Of a stretch of DNA of 64,000 bases, positions 45,147 to 54,000 are shown piece after piece; the first letter of the stretch is position 1; each line of letters begins with the position of its first letter. The stretch is taken from positions 62,001-126,000 of the forward strand of contig JBBQWV010000002.1 in the NCBI GenBank assembly GCA_038210275.1, given 5' to 3'. The translations under genes were made by a program, and so were the position numbers. The notes below the pieces were generated by a model. It made no database searches and was not told where the DNA came from. It saw only the letters and a list, made by a program, of their open reading frames with translations. The DNA comes from PALSA-1296 sp038210275. GTDB taxonomy: Bacteria > Bacteroidota > Ignavibacteria > Palsa-1295.

Positions 45147-45779
45147 TTATTTTAATATCCATTCTTTACGCAAAGATTTGCCGGTGACTCGATCATCATA
45201 AGTAACGATGCTCTCAAATCTGTATGGTTTTCCATAAGAGTTGAGCTTCACTTCCGATGGAGGGTAGTATCCTTTTTGTTTCACGAACTCGGCTTCTTTT
45301 TCAGGGGAAGAAAAAATATATTGTTGCTTCAATGTATCAAGCACAAGAGTTCTCTTGCTTACATTCTTTGAGATTGAGTCTTTGATAAAAACTTTGCAGG
45401 ACATATTATAATTATCACCCCACGCATTGAGATGAAGATGCCCATAGTCTTTATAATTTTTAGGGAGATAAGACTTACTGATATAGTTAGGTGACATTCG
45501 CCTATTATAGCTCCAGTCCCCGCGAATAATTTTATTATTGCCAAGAGAATCCTTTGTAAGCCAAAAAAAATCTTTCCTGTATCGCCGATCATCTAGGCGA
45601 GCACATAAAATTAAGGTGTCTTCACCAAAAATATTAAGAATGGGTCGAATTAGTAAGTTTTCAACCGGAATATTGCCTTGATAAAGGGGGTCTTTTTTGA
45701 TTTTCTTGGCTACAGCAAAATCAGCAATAAGCAAAAGAAGGCTTATGAGAAGTAGTTTTGGAAGTGACAACATAAACAT
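45147..45779 (-). CDS. Small exported protein, paralogue C of the array
   Basis: 210 residues. The signal peptide KLLLISLLLLIADFAVA is followed by AKK rather than a lipobox, so it is likely periplasmic or secreted rather than lipidated. It shares the array signature (EDTLILCAR, FFWLTKDSLGNNKIIRGDW, TLVLDTL, NSYGKPYRFESIVTY) but is diverged and has a charged C-terminal extension. The start may be the second Met (MLSLPK). No known family. Confidence 0.7.
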   Translation of the reverse strand: MFMLSLPKLLLISLLLLIADFAVAKKIKKDPLYQGNIPVENLLIRPILNIFGEDTLILCARLDDRRYRKDFFWLTKDSLGNNKIIRGDWSYNRRMSPNYISKSYLPKNYKDYGHLHLNAWGDNYNMSCKVFIKDSISKNVSKRTLVLDTLKQQYIFSSPEKEAEFVKQKGYYPPSEVKLNSYGKPYRFESIVTYDDRVTGKSLRKEWILK

Positions 45780-45794
45780 TGTATTTTTTTATTA

Positions 45795-45974
45795 TTATCT
45801 CAAAATAGGTCCGGGAATACCACGAACGTTTCCCTCGCATTCTACAGTACCGTATTTCTTACTTATCTTGAAATAATTTCCATGATACCAGTCTGGATCA
45901 CCTGAATTATCATCTCCCAACATTTCACCAATAGTGCTAGATTTTTCCCTGCGAGGATAGATACTTATGCACAT
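45795..45974 (-). CDS. Possible 59-residue small protein upstream of paralogue C
   Basis: An uninterrupted frame from ATG 45974, or a later ATG at 45923, to a stop 15 nt before paralogue C. It reads MCISIYPRREKSS and ends ECEGNVRGIPGPILR. The composition looks protein-like, but there is no Shine-Dalgarno and the first ATG lies in a copy of the shared upstream element. It may be the tail of a lost larger gene. Tentative. Confidence 0.35.
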   Translation of the reverse strand: MCISIYPRREKSSTIGEMLGDDNSGDPDWYHGNYFKISKKYGTVECEGNVRGIPGPILR

Positions 45975-45994
45975 TTATTTTCGGCGAAAGATTA
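45972..45994 (-). promoter_or_regulatory. Degenerate copy 4 of the shared upstream element
   Basis: The plus strand reads catttattttcggcgaaag, one base from the other three copies, but the adjoining TTGACA/TATATTTG promoter is not present. It suggests the array grew by repeated duplication of an element-plus-gene unit. Confidence 0.55.
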
Positions 45995-46020
45995 GTCTCG
46001 ATAACAATTAGCTTTCCTAT

Positions 46021-46488
46021 CTAATCAATCTTTTTTACAAACTTGTACGGTATCCCTTTTGAATTAAGTTCTGCCCCCAGTCCTCCTTCAAGTGTATCAA
46101 TTATCAATTTATCATCTTCAATTCTTACTATACTCCTCCAATGTTCTTCTGATTTAGTGAGTACTGTGAACCTCAAAAGAGTTGTGCCATCTGTATAACC
46201 ATGGGAATCATCAGGCCCATACGAACAATAACCACTGTCAATTTCCCTATTGCCTGCCGAATCTTCTGTTAAAAGAAAAAAGGTACGAAGCCCTTTTGAA
46301 TTTACTTTTATTATGAGTGAATCCTTATCAGGACATAGAACATTTACAAATAAACCTGGAAGGAGACGCGGATGAGGTATCCCAAGTCCAGGACCCAGTA
46401 GGAGGTCGTCTTTAAGGTACAACGATTTACAGCAAAATGCATATTCTGCTAATAAAATAACAAGAAAAAACTTCATAAAATTTTTCAT
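46021..46488 (-). CDS. Small lipoprotein, paralogue D of the array
   Basis: 155 residues from MKNFMKFFLVILLAEYAFCC, a signal ending in a Cys pair. Array signature: PDKDSLIIKV, FFLLTEDSAGNREI, DDKLIIDTL, NSKGIPYKFVKKI. It is the most diverged member. A 22-codon frame (46571-46503) precedes it by 14 nt without a Shine-Dalgarno and is not called. It is transcribed in the same direction as, and downstream of, yihY. Confidence 0.68.
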   Translation of the reverse strand: MKNFMKFFLVILLAEYAFCCKSLYLKDDLLLGPGLGIPHPRLLPGLFVNVLCPDKDSLIIKVNSKGLRTFFLLTEDSAGNREIDSGYCSYGPDDSHGYTDGTTLLRFTVLTKSEEHWRSIVRIEDDKLIIDTLEGGLGAELNSKGIPYKFVKKID

Positions 46489-46675
46489 AAACAGAAAAGT
46501 TATTATTTTAACATACAGGGAACAGGAAAGGAACAATTACTATTACTACCGTTTAATTTTAAAAGTGTCATAGAATCAACAATTGGAGCAGCTCAAACCA
46601 TCTATCTGTCTTTGCAAAATATTATGGTTATAAGATGTTTCTTTATTCTTACTTGATTCTTCACAGATTAAGCAA

Positions 46676-47584
46676 CTACACATTTTTTCCGCGTCGTGCT
46701 TTTTTGACAGCGATGGATTTTGCAGGGGCTTTGGCTTCGCAGAAATCAGAATAGACCTTTGTGAATTCCGCGCCAAAAAACAGAATCATCGAGGAATACG
46801 ACACCCAAAGCAGGATCAGGATGATCGAGCCTGCCGCACCGTAAACAGAGGCGGGATCAGCCGAACTGAAATAGATACCGAGCGCAAATTTTCCCATTAC
46901 AAAAAGGAGTCCGGTAAGTACTGCTCCTAATCTGACAAAGCGCCATCCGATTCGCACATCTGGAAGCACTTTAAGTATTAATCCAAACAGGACGCTGATG
47001 ATCGCAAGTGAGACGATAAAATTAACAACATAATACAGAAACATTATTCCCCCGGGCCAGCCTGAGTGGAGATTATTCGTCAGGACTGAAAGAAGCGATG
47101 TAACTATGAGTGAAACAAGAAGCAGAAAACCTATGGAGATGATAAGTCCGAAGGAAAATAATCTGGTTTTTATGGTCACCCATATATTTTGCTTTTTCGG
47201 ATCGGCTTTGACTTCCCAAATAATATTGAGCGATTTTTGCAGCTGGACGAAAACTCCCGTCGCTCCTAAGAGTAGCGTGACAATACCCATGATCGTCGCA
47301 GTCAGCGAATTTCCTGTCTCGGCTGCTTTGACGATCATCGAGTTTATCGCATCAGCTGAAGTTTTGCCGATTGCGGTATTGATCTGGCTGTAGAGATAAT
47401 TGTTAACGGTATCTCTTCCCAAGAATACACCCGCTATGGTAACGACGATAACCAGCAGCGCCGGAATAGAAAAAATCGCGTAATAGGCAATGATAGAACT
47501 TTCGCGAAAAGGGTCTTTCGCATTCCATACCTTGAACGTTTTTTTTAATATCCCGCCGAAGTCTTTAAATCTGAACTTCTTCAT
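46676..47584 (-). CDS. YihY/BrkB family inner-membrane protein
   Basis: 302 residues with about six hydrophobic segments and the family motifs FRESSIIAYYAIFSIPALLVI near residue 25 and YGAAGSIILILLWVSYSSMILFFGAEFTKVY near 270 (PF03631). Family members were once called RNase BN in error; the true function is unknown, possibly transport. The C-terminus is basic. It is 24 nt downstream of the M48 protease gene, so an operon is likely. Confidence 0.85.
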   Translation of the reverse strand: MKKFRFKDFGGILKKTFKVWNAKDPFRESSIIAYYAIFSIPALLVIVVTIAGVFLGRDTVNNYLYSQINTAIGKTSADAINSMIVKAAETGNSLTATIMGIVTLLLGATGVFVQLQKSLNIIWEVKADPKKQNIWVTIKTRLFSFGLIISIGFLLLVSLIVTSLLSVLTNNLHSGWPGGIMFLYYVVNFIVSLAIISVLFGLILKVLPDVRIGWRFVRLGAVLTGLLFVMGKFALGIYFSSADPASVYGAAGSIILILLWVSYSSMILFFGAEFTKVYSDFCEAKAPAKSIAVKKARRGKNV

Positions 47585-47608
47585 TCGCTGCGATGCCGGA
47601 TAAAAAAA

Positions 47609-48436
47609 TTATGGAAGCATTGCACGTATCCTCTGATATGCGGCAGTATTAAGTTGTGCTTCAGTTGCAGGAGGAAGATTTGCTTTTTTTATTTTTACAT
47701 TGATAGCGTCAAGCCTTGCCTGCGATGGCGGATGGCTGGCAAAAATAGTTGCAAGTGCTCCGGTCGAGCCGCCGCCACTTGAGATCATCTTGATCTCGAA
47801 ATAATTAATTGCCGCAGGATACCAGGGACGTCCAGGCAATGCCATCAGATCGTCAAAAGAATTTGCATCGGCTTCGGTCTCATCAGCCTGCGAAAAATGC
47901 ATCAACGCCGCATTTTCCGCTATTCCGGCAACTCCACCGGCGACCTGTCCGGCAAGTGTGGTGTTCGAGCCGAGTGCAATTTGTGTGACTGCATCAAGTC
48001 CGTATTGCTTCGTCATCTGTTGAGTACTGTGGCGGTGATCGGCATGCGTTATTTCATGCGCCAGAATTCCGGCAAGCGTCGCTTCATTATCGACGTATTT
48101 CATAAGCCCTGTATAAACATAGATCGGTCCGCCGGGAAGCGTAAAGGCATTTACGGTTTTATCATCGTGGATGATCGTGACGGTATAATTGAAATCCTTA
48201 TTTATTACGTTCGATGATTGAATGATCCGGTTGACAATTCCCTGCACATAATTACGAACATTCGGGTTGTTCAAAACAGGGTAAAGTGCCGGTTTTTTTG
48301 CAATCTCTGCTTGCACATTCCTCCCGAATTGCACGTCCTGTTGCTTAGTAAAAATATTTACTCCGCTTCCGCATGAGGAAAGAATGATGGTGACTGAGAA
48401 GAGAGATAGAATATAATATGTTTTTAAAGAATTCAT
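47609..48436 (-). CDS. M48-family metalloprotease lipoprotein
   Basis: 275 residues. Lipobox IILSSC (Cys22), zinc motif HEITH at 127-131 and the downstream ADETEAD motif at 184-190 supplying the third ligand. It resembles BepA/LoiP-type periplasmic proteases that control outer-membrane protein quality, but without the TPR domain of BepA. It acts on the periplasmic face, lipid-anchored. It precedes yihY by 24 nt. Confidence 0.88.
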   Translation of the reverse strand: MNSLKTYYILSLFSVTIILSSCGSGVNIFTKQQDVQFGRNVQAEIAKKPALYPVLNNPNVRNYVQGIVNRIIQSSNVINKDFNYTVTIIHDDKTVNAFTLPGGPIYVYTGLMKYVDNEATLAGILAHEITHADHRHSTQQMTKQYGLDAVTQIALGSNTTLAGQVAGGVAGIAENAALMHFSQADETEADANSFDDLMALPGRPWYPAAINYFEIKMISSGGGSTGALATIFASHPPSQARLDAINVKIKKANLPPATEAQLNTAAYQRIRAMLP

Positions 48437-48557
48437 TTTCGTAAAGATAAAGTAAATTTATTCTGTGAGGAGAAAGGGTTTAGGGAAGCACGATTAACAA
48501 CTGGGCTAAGTTTTTCGTTGCGGGGATAAGAAAGTTAAGAATGCTTATCATCTACAG

Positions 48558-48671
48558 TGTCATTGCGAGGAGGGCGTTAGCCCGACGTGGCAATCTAAAA
48601 ACTTAAAGTTCTCACGCACTTAAAGATTTTAAATTGCCGCGTCGTTCGCAAGCGAACTCCTCGCAATGACA
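48558..48671. repeat. Dispersed palindromic repeat, family 1, copy 2
   Basis: tgtcattgcgaggagggcgt at one end and ctcctcgcaatgaca at the other, with complementary inner arms (caatctaaaa / ttttaaattg). It lies between the M48 protease gene and the 48684 gene. Confidence 0.85.
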
Positions 48672-48683
48672 CATAACTTCAAT

Positions 48684-50864
48684 TTACCTAATGATTTTTA
48701 TTTCCCCCTCCGCGCTCAACCCATTACACAATATTTTACAAAGATATGTACCGGATGGTAATCCTACTCCGTCAAAGCGAATACTCTGATCACCTGAAGA
48801 TTTATATTCATTAGCAAGACTCGCAATTATCTTTCCTTCAAGAGAATATATTTCCACCGTTATAATTCCTGCTGATGGCAAGTGATACACAATCGTAGTT
48901 GAGGTGGAGAATGGATTTGGATATATTGCGTCGATAGATATTTTCGGACTTCCGGATGCGCCGTGCTCGAGCACAGCAGATGTCGGTTTCTCATCGGTGC
49001 TGATACGAATAATATTTCCGCGCAATCCAACTGCATTTCCGGCGCCCAATGTACCAAAGCAAACTCCGTAGAGTTCATTCAGGGTATTGCTTGTCTGTTC
49101 ATTGAATGAAACGCAGCCATCGGTCGAGTGAATAATATATCCAGCGTGCCCAACGATGGTGGTATGCATTCTATCAAAGCATTGAATAGCATTAAGAGAA
49201 GTAAAATGTGGAGTCTCTACGGAATTCCATGTTGCTCCTCCATCTCTGGTCACATCAACGAACCAATGAATGGTGGGTTCACCCGGACTCCAGGACCTAA
49301 GCATTGCACCATAGAGGCTATCGGTAAAAGATAATGAGTGTATGACAGAAGCTGCTATCGCAGTAGAATCATCGGGATTTATCCAATTAAATTTCCAATT
49401 TACACCTCCATCATTCGAAAGATAATATGCATGGTAACCAGTCATAAATGCGTGCATCTTATCGGGGTAGCTAACGCTTCGAAAATAATCTACATGCTGA
49501 TCGGACGATGCAGGAGGAGTTGCGACAAATTCACGAGTCCAGAACTGTCCGGCAGAATAAGTCTTCAGGCAAGTATTTGAATCACCAACCACAAGTCCGT
49601 CAATCGGCGTTGCAAAGCTCACGGAGTTAAGATTATTTCTTGTTTCACTTAATTGTAATGCCCAAGTCACACCACCATCGGTAGATTTAATGATCGTACC
49701 GTACTCCCCGACAGCCATCACATTGATCGAATCCAAAAATGTGACACAACGAAGTGTATATCCTGTACCGCTTGCAACGATCTTCCATACTTTACCGCCG
49801 TTCGTTGTCCGCATTATCGTGCCTTCTTTGCCAACGGCTAAACCAAGAGACGTATCTCCTTTCGGAAAAGCTATACTATAGAGCGTCGTTACTTCAGGTG
49901 TCTCCGGCAGAAAAACCCATGTCGATCCGCCATCGGTTGTTCGTAAGATCACTCCATTACCCACAGCCATCGCGTTCATCTTATCAAAATAGGAAATGGA
50001 AGAGATGCTTGCACGAGATCCGATCGGGCTATATTGCCAACTCATGCCATTATCGGTTGAGACAATGATATTCCCATCGTTTCCGACGGCAGTAATGTTG
50101 CCTCCGTTTTTTCCATCTATCGCCAAAAGTGTTGCAGTAACCGGGTAGATCGAAACTTGCCTGATGCTCCACGTCGTCCCGCCATCGCCGGAGTGTATGA
50201 TAAATCCGGCATCGCCAATCGCAGTAATATTTTTATCATCCGTGAAACACGAACTGAAAAGTGTATTGCCGTATCCGGTTTCGATCTTAAACCATGATCT
50301 GCCTGTATCAGCCGAGCGCATCAACACTCCTGCATAACCTGAAACTACAATAAAATCGGGGCGGATCATGTGAATATTATAAAGCGTATAATTGAGCTCA
50401 GTAGGAATAACTGCCCATGACGAACCTCCGTCCGTCGTTTTAAAGATGCCCCCATTTAATGCAATTGCAAGAGCATTATTTTTATCAACAACGAGAATGC
50501 TATTGAAAGTGAGTTTTGTGTTTGTTACGAGTCGCTGCCACGTCGTACCTGCATCTGTTGATTTTATGATCCAGCCCGAATCACCGCAGCACATTCCGTA
50601 GTTCTTATCAATAAAGCTTAATGAACGGAATGTTTTTTTAAAGCCAAGAATATCTGTCTTCACCTTCCACGTTACTCCGCTATCAGCGGTTTTCATGAAA
50701 GTCCCTTCTTCACCACATGCATAAGTCTCGGTAACAGAGAGCATTTGCACAGCGTGCAACGGGTTTCCGGTGAATTGCGGATTCTGCCAGCGCCATACAT
50801 TAAGCTGAGCAATAGATAACTGTGCGGAAACCAAGATGAGAAACAAGGACAAAAGGTATTTCAT
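48684..50864 (-). CDS. T9SS-sorted YCF48/BNR-repeat protein (paralogue B)
   Basis: 726 residues from MKYLLSLFLILVSAQLSIAQ; a longer frame adds 46 residues derived from repeat sequence and is rejected. The same architecture as the gene at 33797: Asp-box blades (KTADSGVTWKV, CCGDSGWIIKSTDAG), two probable propellers, and a type IX sorting domain (YPNPFSTSTTIVYHLPS ... LPSGTYLCKI). Both mature proteins begin QLNVWR-QNP. They probably bind or organise something at the cell surface; the function is unknown. Confidence 0.82.
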   Translation of the reverse strand: MKYLLSLFLILVSAQLSIAQLNVWRWQNPQFTGNPLHAVQMLSVTETYACGEEGTFMKTADSGVTWKVKTDILGFKKTFRSLSFIDKNYGMCCGDSGWIIKSTDAGTTWQRLVTNTKLTFNSILVVDKNNALAIALNGGIFKTTDGGSSWAVIPTELNYTLYNIHMIRPDFIVVSGYAGVLMRSADTGRSWFKIETGYGNTLFSSCFTDDKNITAIGDAGFIIHSGDGGTTWSIRQVSIYPVTATLLAIDGKNGGNITAVGNDGNIIVSTDNGMSWQYSPIGSRASISSISYFDKMNAMAVGNGVILRTTDGGSTWVFLPETPEVTTLYSIAFPKGDTSLGLAVGKEGTIMRTTNGGKVWKIVASGTGYTLRCVTFLDSINVMAVGEYGTIIKSTDGGVTWALQLSETRNNLNSVSFATPIDGLVVGDSNTCLKTYSAGQFWTREFVATPPASSDQHVDYFRSVSYPDKMHAFMTGYHAYYLSNDGGVNWKFNWINPDDSTAIAASVIHSLSFTDSLYGAMLRSWSPGEPTIHWFVDVTRDGGATWNSVETPHFTSLNAIQCFDRMHTTIVGHAGYIIHSTDGCVSFNEQTSNTLNELYGVCFGTLGAGNAVGLRGNIIRISTDEKPTSAVLEHGASGSPKISIDAIYPNPFSTSTTIVYHLPSAGIITVEIYSLEGKIIASLANEYKSSGDQSIRFDGVGLPSGTYLCKILCNGLSAEGEIKIIR

Positions 50865-50930
50865 CGTGACGCAAGATAAGTCGTTAATGGGTGGAGAACA
50901 GTGTGCGTGGTGGTATGGTTTTAAGTTCTG

Positions 50931-51051
50931 TGTCATTGCGAGAACAGCTTTAGCCCGACGTGGCAATCCCCTACTAGTTTGTAGTCCCTTAATCTCTACC
51001 ACTAATTAGGGAATTGCTTCGTCATTCGCAAGCGGATTCCTCGCAATGACA
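50931..51051. repeat. Dispersed palindromic repeat, family 1, copy 3
   Basis: tgtcattgcgagaacagctt at one end and cctcgcaatgaca at the other; the inner arms include cccttaatct and taattaggga. It is located in the gap between the porU-like stop and the 50864 start, and its bases generate the spurious N-terminal extension of that gene. Confidence 0.85.
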
Positions 51052-51076
51052 CTAATTCCTAATTCGTAATTCATAA

Positions 51077-54000
51077 TTATCTTGATCTCACAGCGCGCTC
51101 GGTAATTGCATCGCTCGATGCAGAGCCGTCGTCGTTTGTGCCATTGAGAACTACTCGGTAGAGATACGTGCCGTTGGCAACATCATTGCCCATTTCATCT
51201 CTGCCATCCCATTCGAGGGAATTCAATCCGGCGCGCTGTTTTGCCGGATCAACATGGATCGTGCGGATCTTTCTTCCGGCAACCGTATAGACCACAACTT
51301 TTACATCTGCCTGTGAACCTGCTTTTAAAATAAAGGTGAACCACGTTTTATCTTTGAAGGGATTTGGATAGTTCATCACATGATCTAATCCGTTCGTATT
51401 GGAAACAACAAATTCATCACTGAGCGTATCGGCACGGTTACCGCTTGCATCATTGCCAACAGCAGTAAATAAATATCTTCCCGGTGCAAGCGGAGTTTCA
51501 GGGGTGATGTCAAGAAATGCTTGAACTACACCCGTTGGCTGAGTCACAAATCGCGTCCTAAAATCTTTTGTTTGCAATCGTCCGGAAAATACTTGAGGAC
51601 CTGTCGCGCCGAAAAGCGCTTGAAGTGTACCGCTGATCGAAGACGAATCCATAACGCGAAGCGGGCTATTATCGGAAAGTCGGATCTCAATTACTACTTT
51701 CGAAGAAACATAATCTCCACTATTAATATGATTGCCATCAAAAAGCAGATCAAGTTTCGGCTTGGTACTGTCGTGAACAACGGTATAAATAATATTTGTA
51801 GAATTATTAAATGCAAGCTGCTCATTAAGGGTCGCACCTGGATTGACAGTTGCAGTGAGACTTACATCGCCCTGAAAACCTGAGGTAAGCAGAGTATGAG
51901 TAAATGATACCGTCGAATGTCCGAGGAAATTCGCAATCGTATCTGTTGCTATGATCGTCGCTTTGCCATGAAAAGTTTGAACAAGCTGTACGGGTACTTT
52001 CTGTGCATCAACGCAGGTAACATTCTGAACTTGATAGGTTACCGTTTCCGTATTGCCTTCCAAAACAACTTTTGGATTTACGGAGATCAGACTATCGGAA
52101 GTATTAAATTCCGGAGCAGGATCATATTCAAGTTCGATGAGATTTAATTTCGGACTTACACTTGATGAAGCGCTGCGCTGAAAATTCATCTGCACATACA
52201 TCTTATCATAGAATGAGGCAGGATTTACTGATAGATCAGCGCTCGTCCCTGATGCAGCATCAGCTTTCAGCACTGTATCGATCGCTCCACCAATCTTCCG
52301 CACTCCGAGCACCGTGAATTTTATTGTCGAGTTCGGGCTGACATTCTCTGACTTCCATCGCAAATTTCCATACCCGGTTGCACTTGCTGTCATCGGAGTT
52401 TGTGCAAAGCCTGTTGTTCCGAGAGTAATGACCGTATCTAAAAGAGAAACTCCTCCGGTATGATCGCCACTGAATTTTTCTTTCGCTTGTCCCGGCAGCA
52501 TTCCCTTTCGCCCAATTAATGCATACGATCCAAACGTTGAAACTGCTCCCATTCCATTCGCTGATCCAAGAGTTTGCAATGCTTGCTTGACAATATCGCT
52601 GTTTGTAAAATTTGGAATGAACGGCGCAAAGTTTGTCATTGCTACTACTTTTCTTCCATCAGGGATAGCGGCAATATCTGCTACCAACTCATTTGCCAAA
52701 ATTGTCCCCTGTCCTGCAACATCGGTTTTGAGGAAAAGAAATTGCTGATCTATACCGCTTGAATCGGCAGTCATTTCAAGCAAAGAAAATGCTACGAATT
52801 GTCCGCTAATATATGGAGTGGTGAATGCAGGTCTTCCCTTAAGCAGTAGTTGCCCAACCGGAAGAGCGGCTACGACATTAGTATCATTAAGCCCCCTCGC
52901 TTCAACATCATATTGGACAGTATCAGTGGTCGGAATAAATAAGGCTCCATCAGTTTTATCAACCTGCAAACCCGATATGATTGTTCTTTCAAGTTGATCG
53001 CCCGTAGAATAGGAAAATTCGGAACGAGCGCCGCTCGGCTTTGGAGCATCTACTGATAAACTCTGCACTTCCCATGATGATTGCGCGCCTGATTGGAGCG
53101 TAATCCGTGATCGACACCAAATAACATGAGAAGATGGATTTGGAAGTTCACTTCGTGCAAAGGCTTTCTGAAAGAAAAGACCTGAGCCTTTTAATCCGGA
53201 ATAATCTTTCGGATTAGTAAAGGTATTCGTCGTATCGAATTGAAGTTCAAGAGTCGTTGCACCGCCAGTTGCAGTATGAGGCAACAGCAAAATAAAATTT
53301 ACGGAATCTGTTCGAATATCGCAGAAATATTTGCTGCCTTCCGGGGGATAGAACGGCGTTGCCGAAACTCCGTTCACCAAAAAACTCACCGATGCTTCGT
53401 TGTCATCTTCGTCAGTTTCAGCAAACTGATTATCAAAATCAACAAAGGCGTTCAGGTTATTCGACCCGACGGCAAAAGAATCGAGAGAGAAGACTGCGCC
53501 AGTCGTTGCAATATTTTCAAATGAGGTAATAGAATCGATCAGTATGATTTGCCTGTTCCCCGGCTGATTCTCGGTTAGACGAATATGTACAGGTTTAGTA
53601 ATACCATATCCAAAATTCCGCGTCGTTACTTTGACGGTAATTTCCGAATCACGTAATGAAAATACGGTACGCGGAATACTATCCTTTCCCATCAGCAAGA
53701 TATCCGAAGCTACTATATTAAATTCCGGTTGCGGGCGCAAATCAAATCCGATTGCGGCATCCCCTAAGATCGTATATTCATAAAGAGAATTATGTGGTCC
53801 AAAGTTGTTCGTCTCAATTTGTGCGTCAGATTGTAAGATAGATTCAATGAATTTTGACGTCGTCATGACGATCGGCATATTAAGCTTATGTGCTCCGACC
53901 AAAGGTATTCTCGCACTTCCCGTATCGGCGCGCAGTAAATTAAATATGTCTGCCGACATACTGAAATCATAATCTACCGCTCCGAATCCGGTAGAGCCAA

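Noticed and set aside
46503..46571. 22-codon frame before lipoprotein D
   Set aside because: Very short, with no Shine-Dalgarno or promoter; not distinguishable from chance.
46576..46683. 35-codon cysteine-rich frame (ending SCSNC) overlapping the yihY stop
   Set aside because: No ribosome site and no recognisable similarity; it may be chance, so it is not called a gene.
48684..50864. Photosystem-related role for YCF48-like proteins
   Set aside because: The blades resemble YCF48, but the T9SS sorting domain and absence of photosynthesis genes point to an unrelated exported propeller.
50865..51002. N-terminal extension of the 48684 gene (46 residues)
   Set aside because: It comes from the family 1 repeat; the downstream Met starts a signal peptide.
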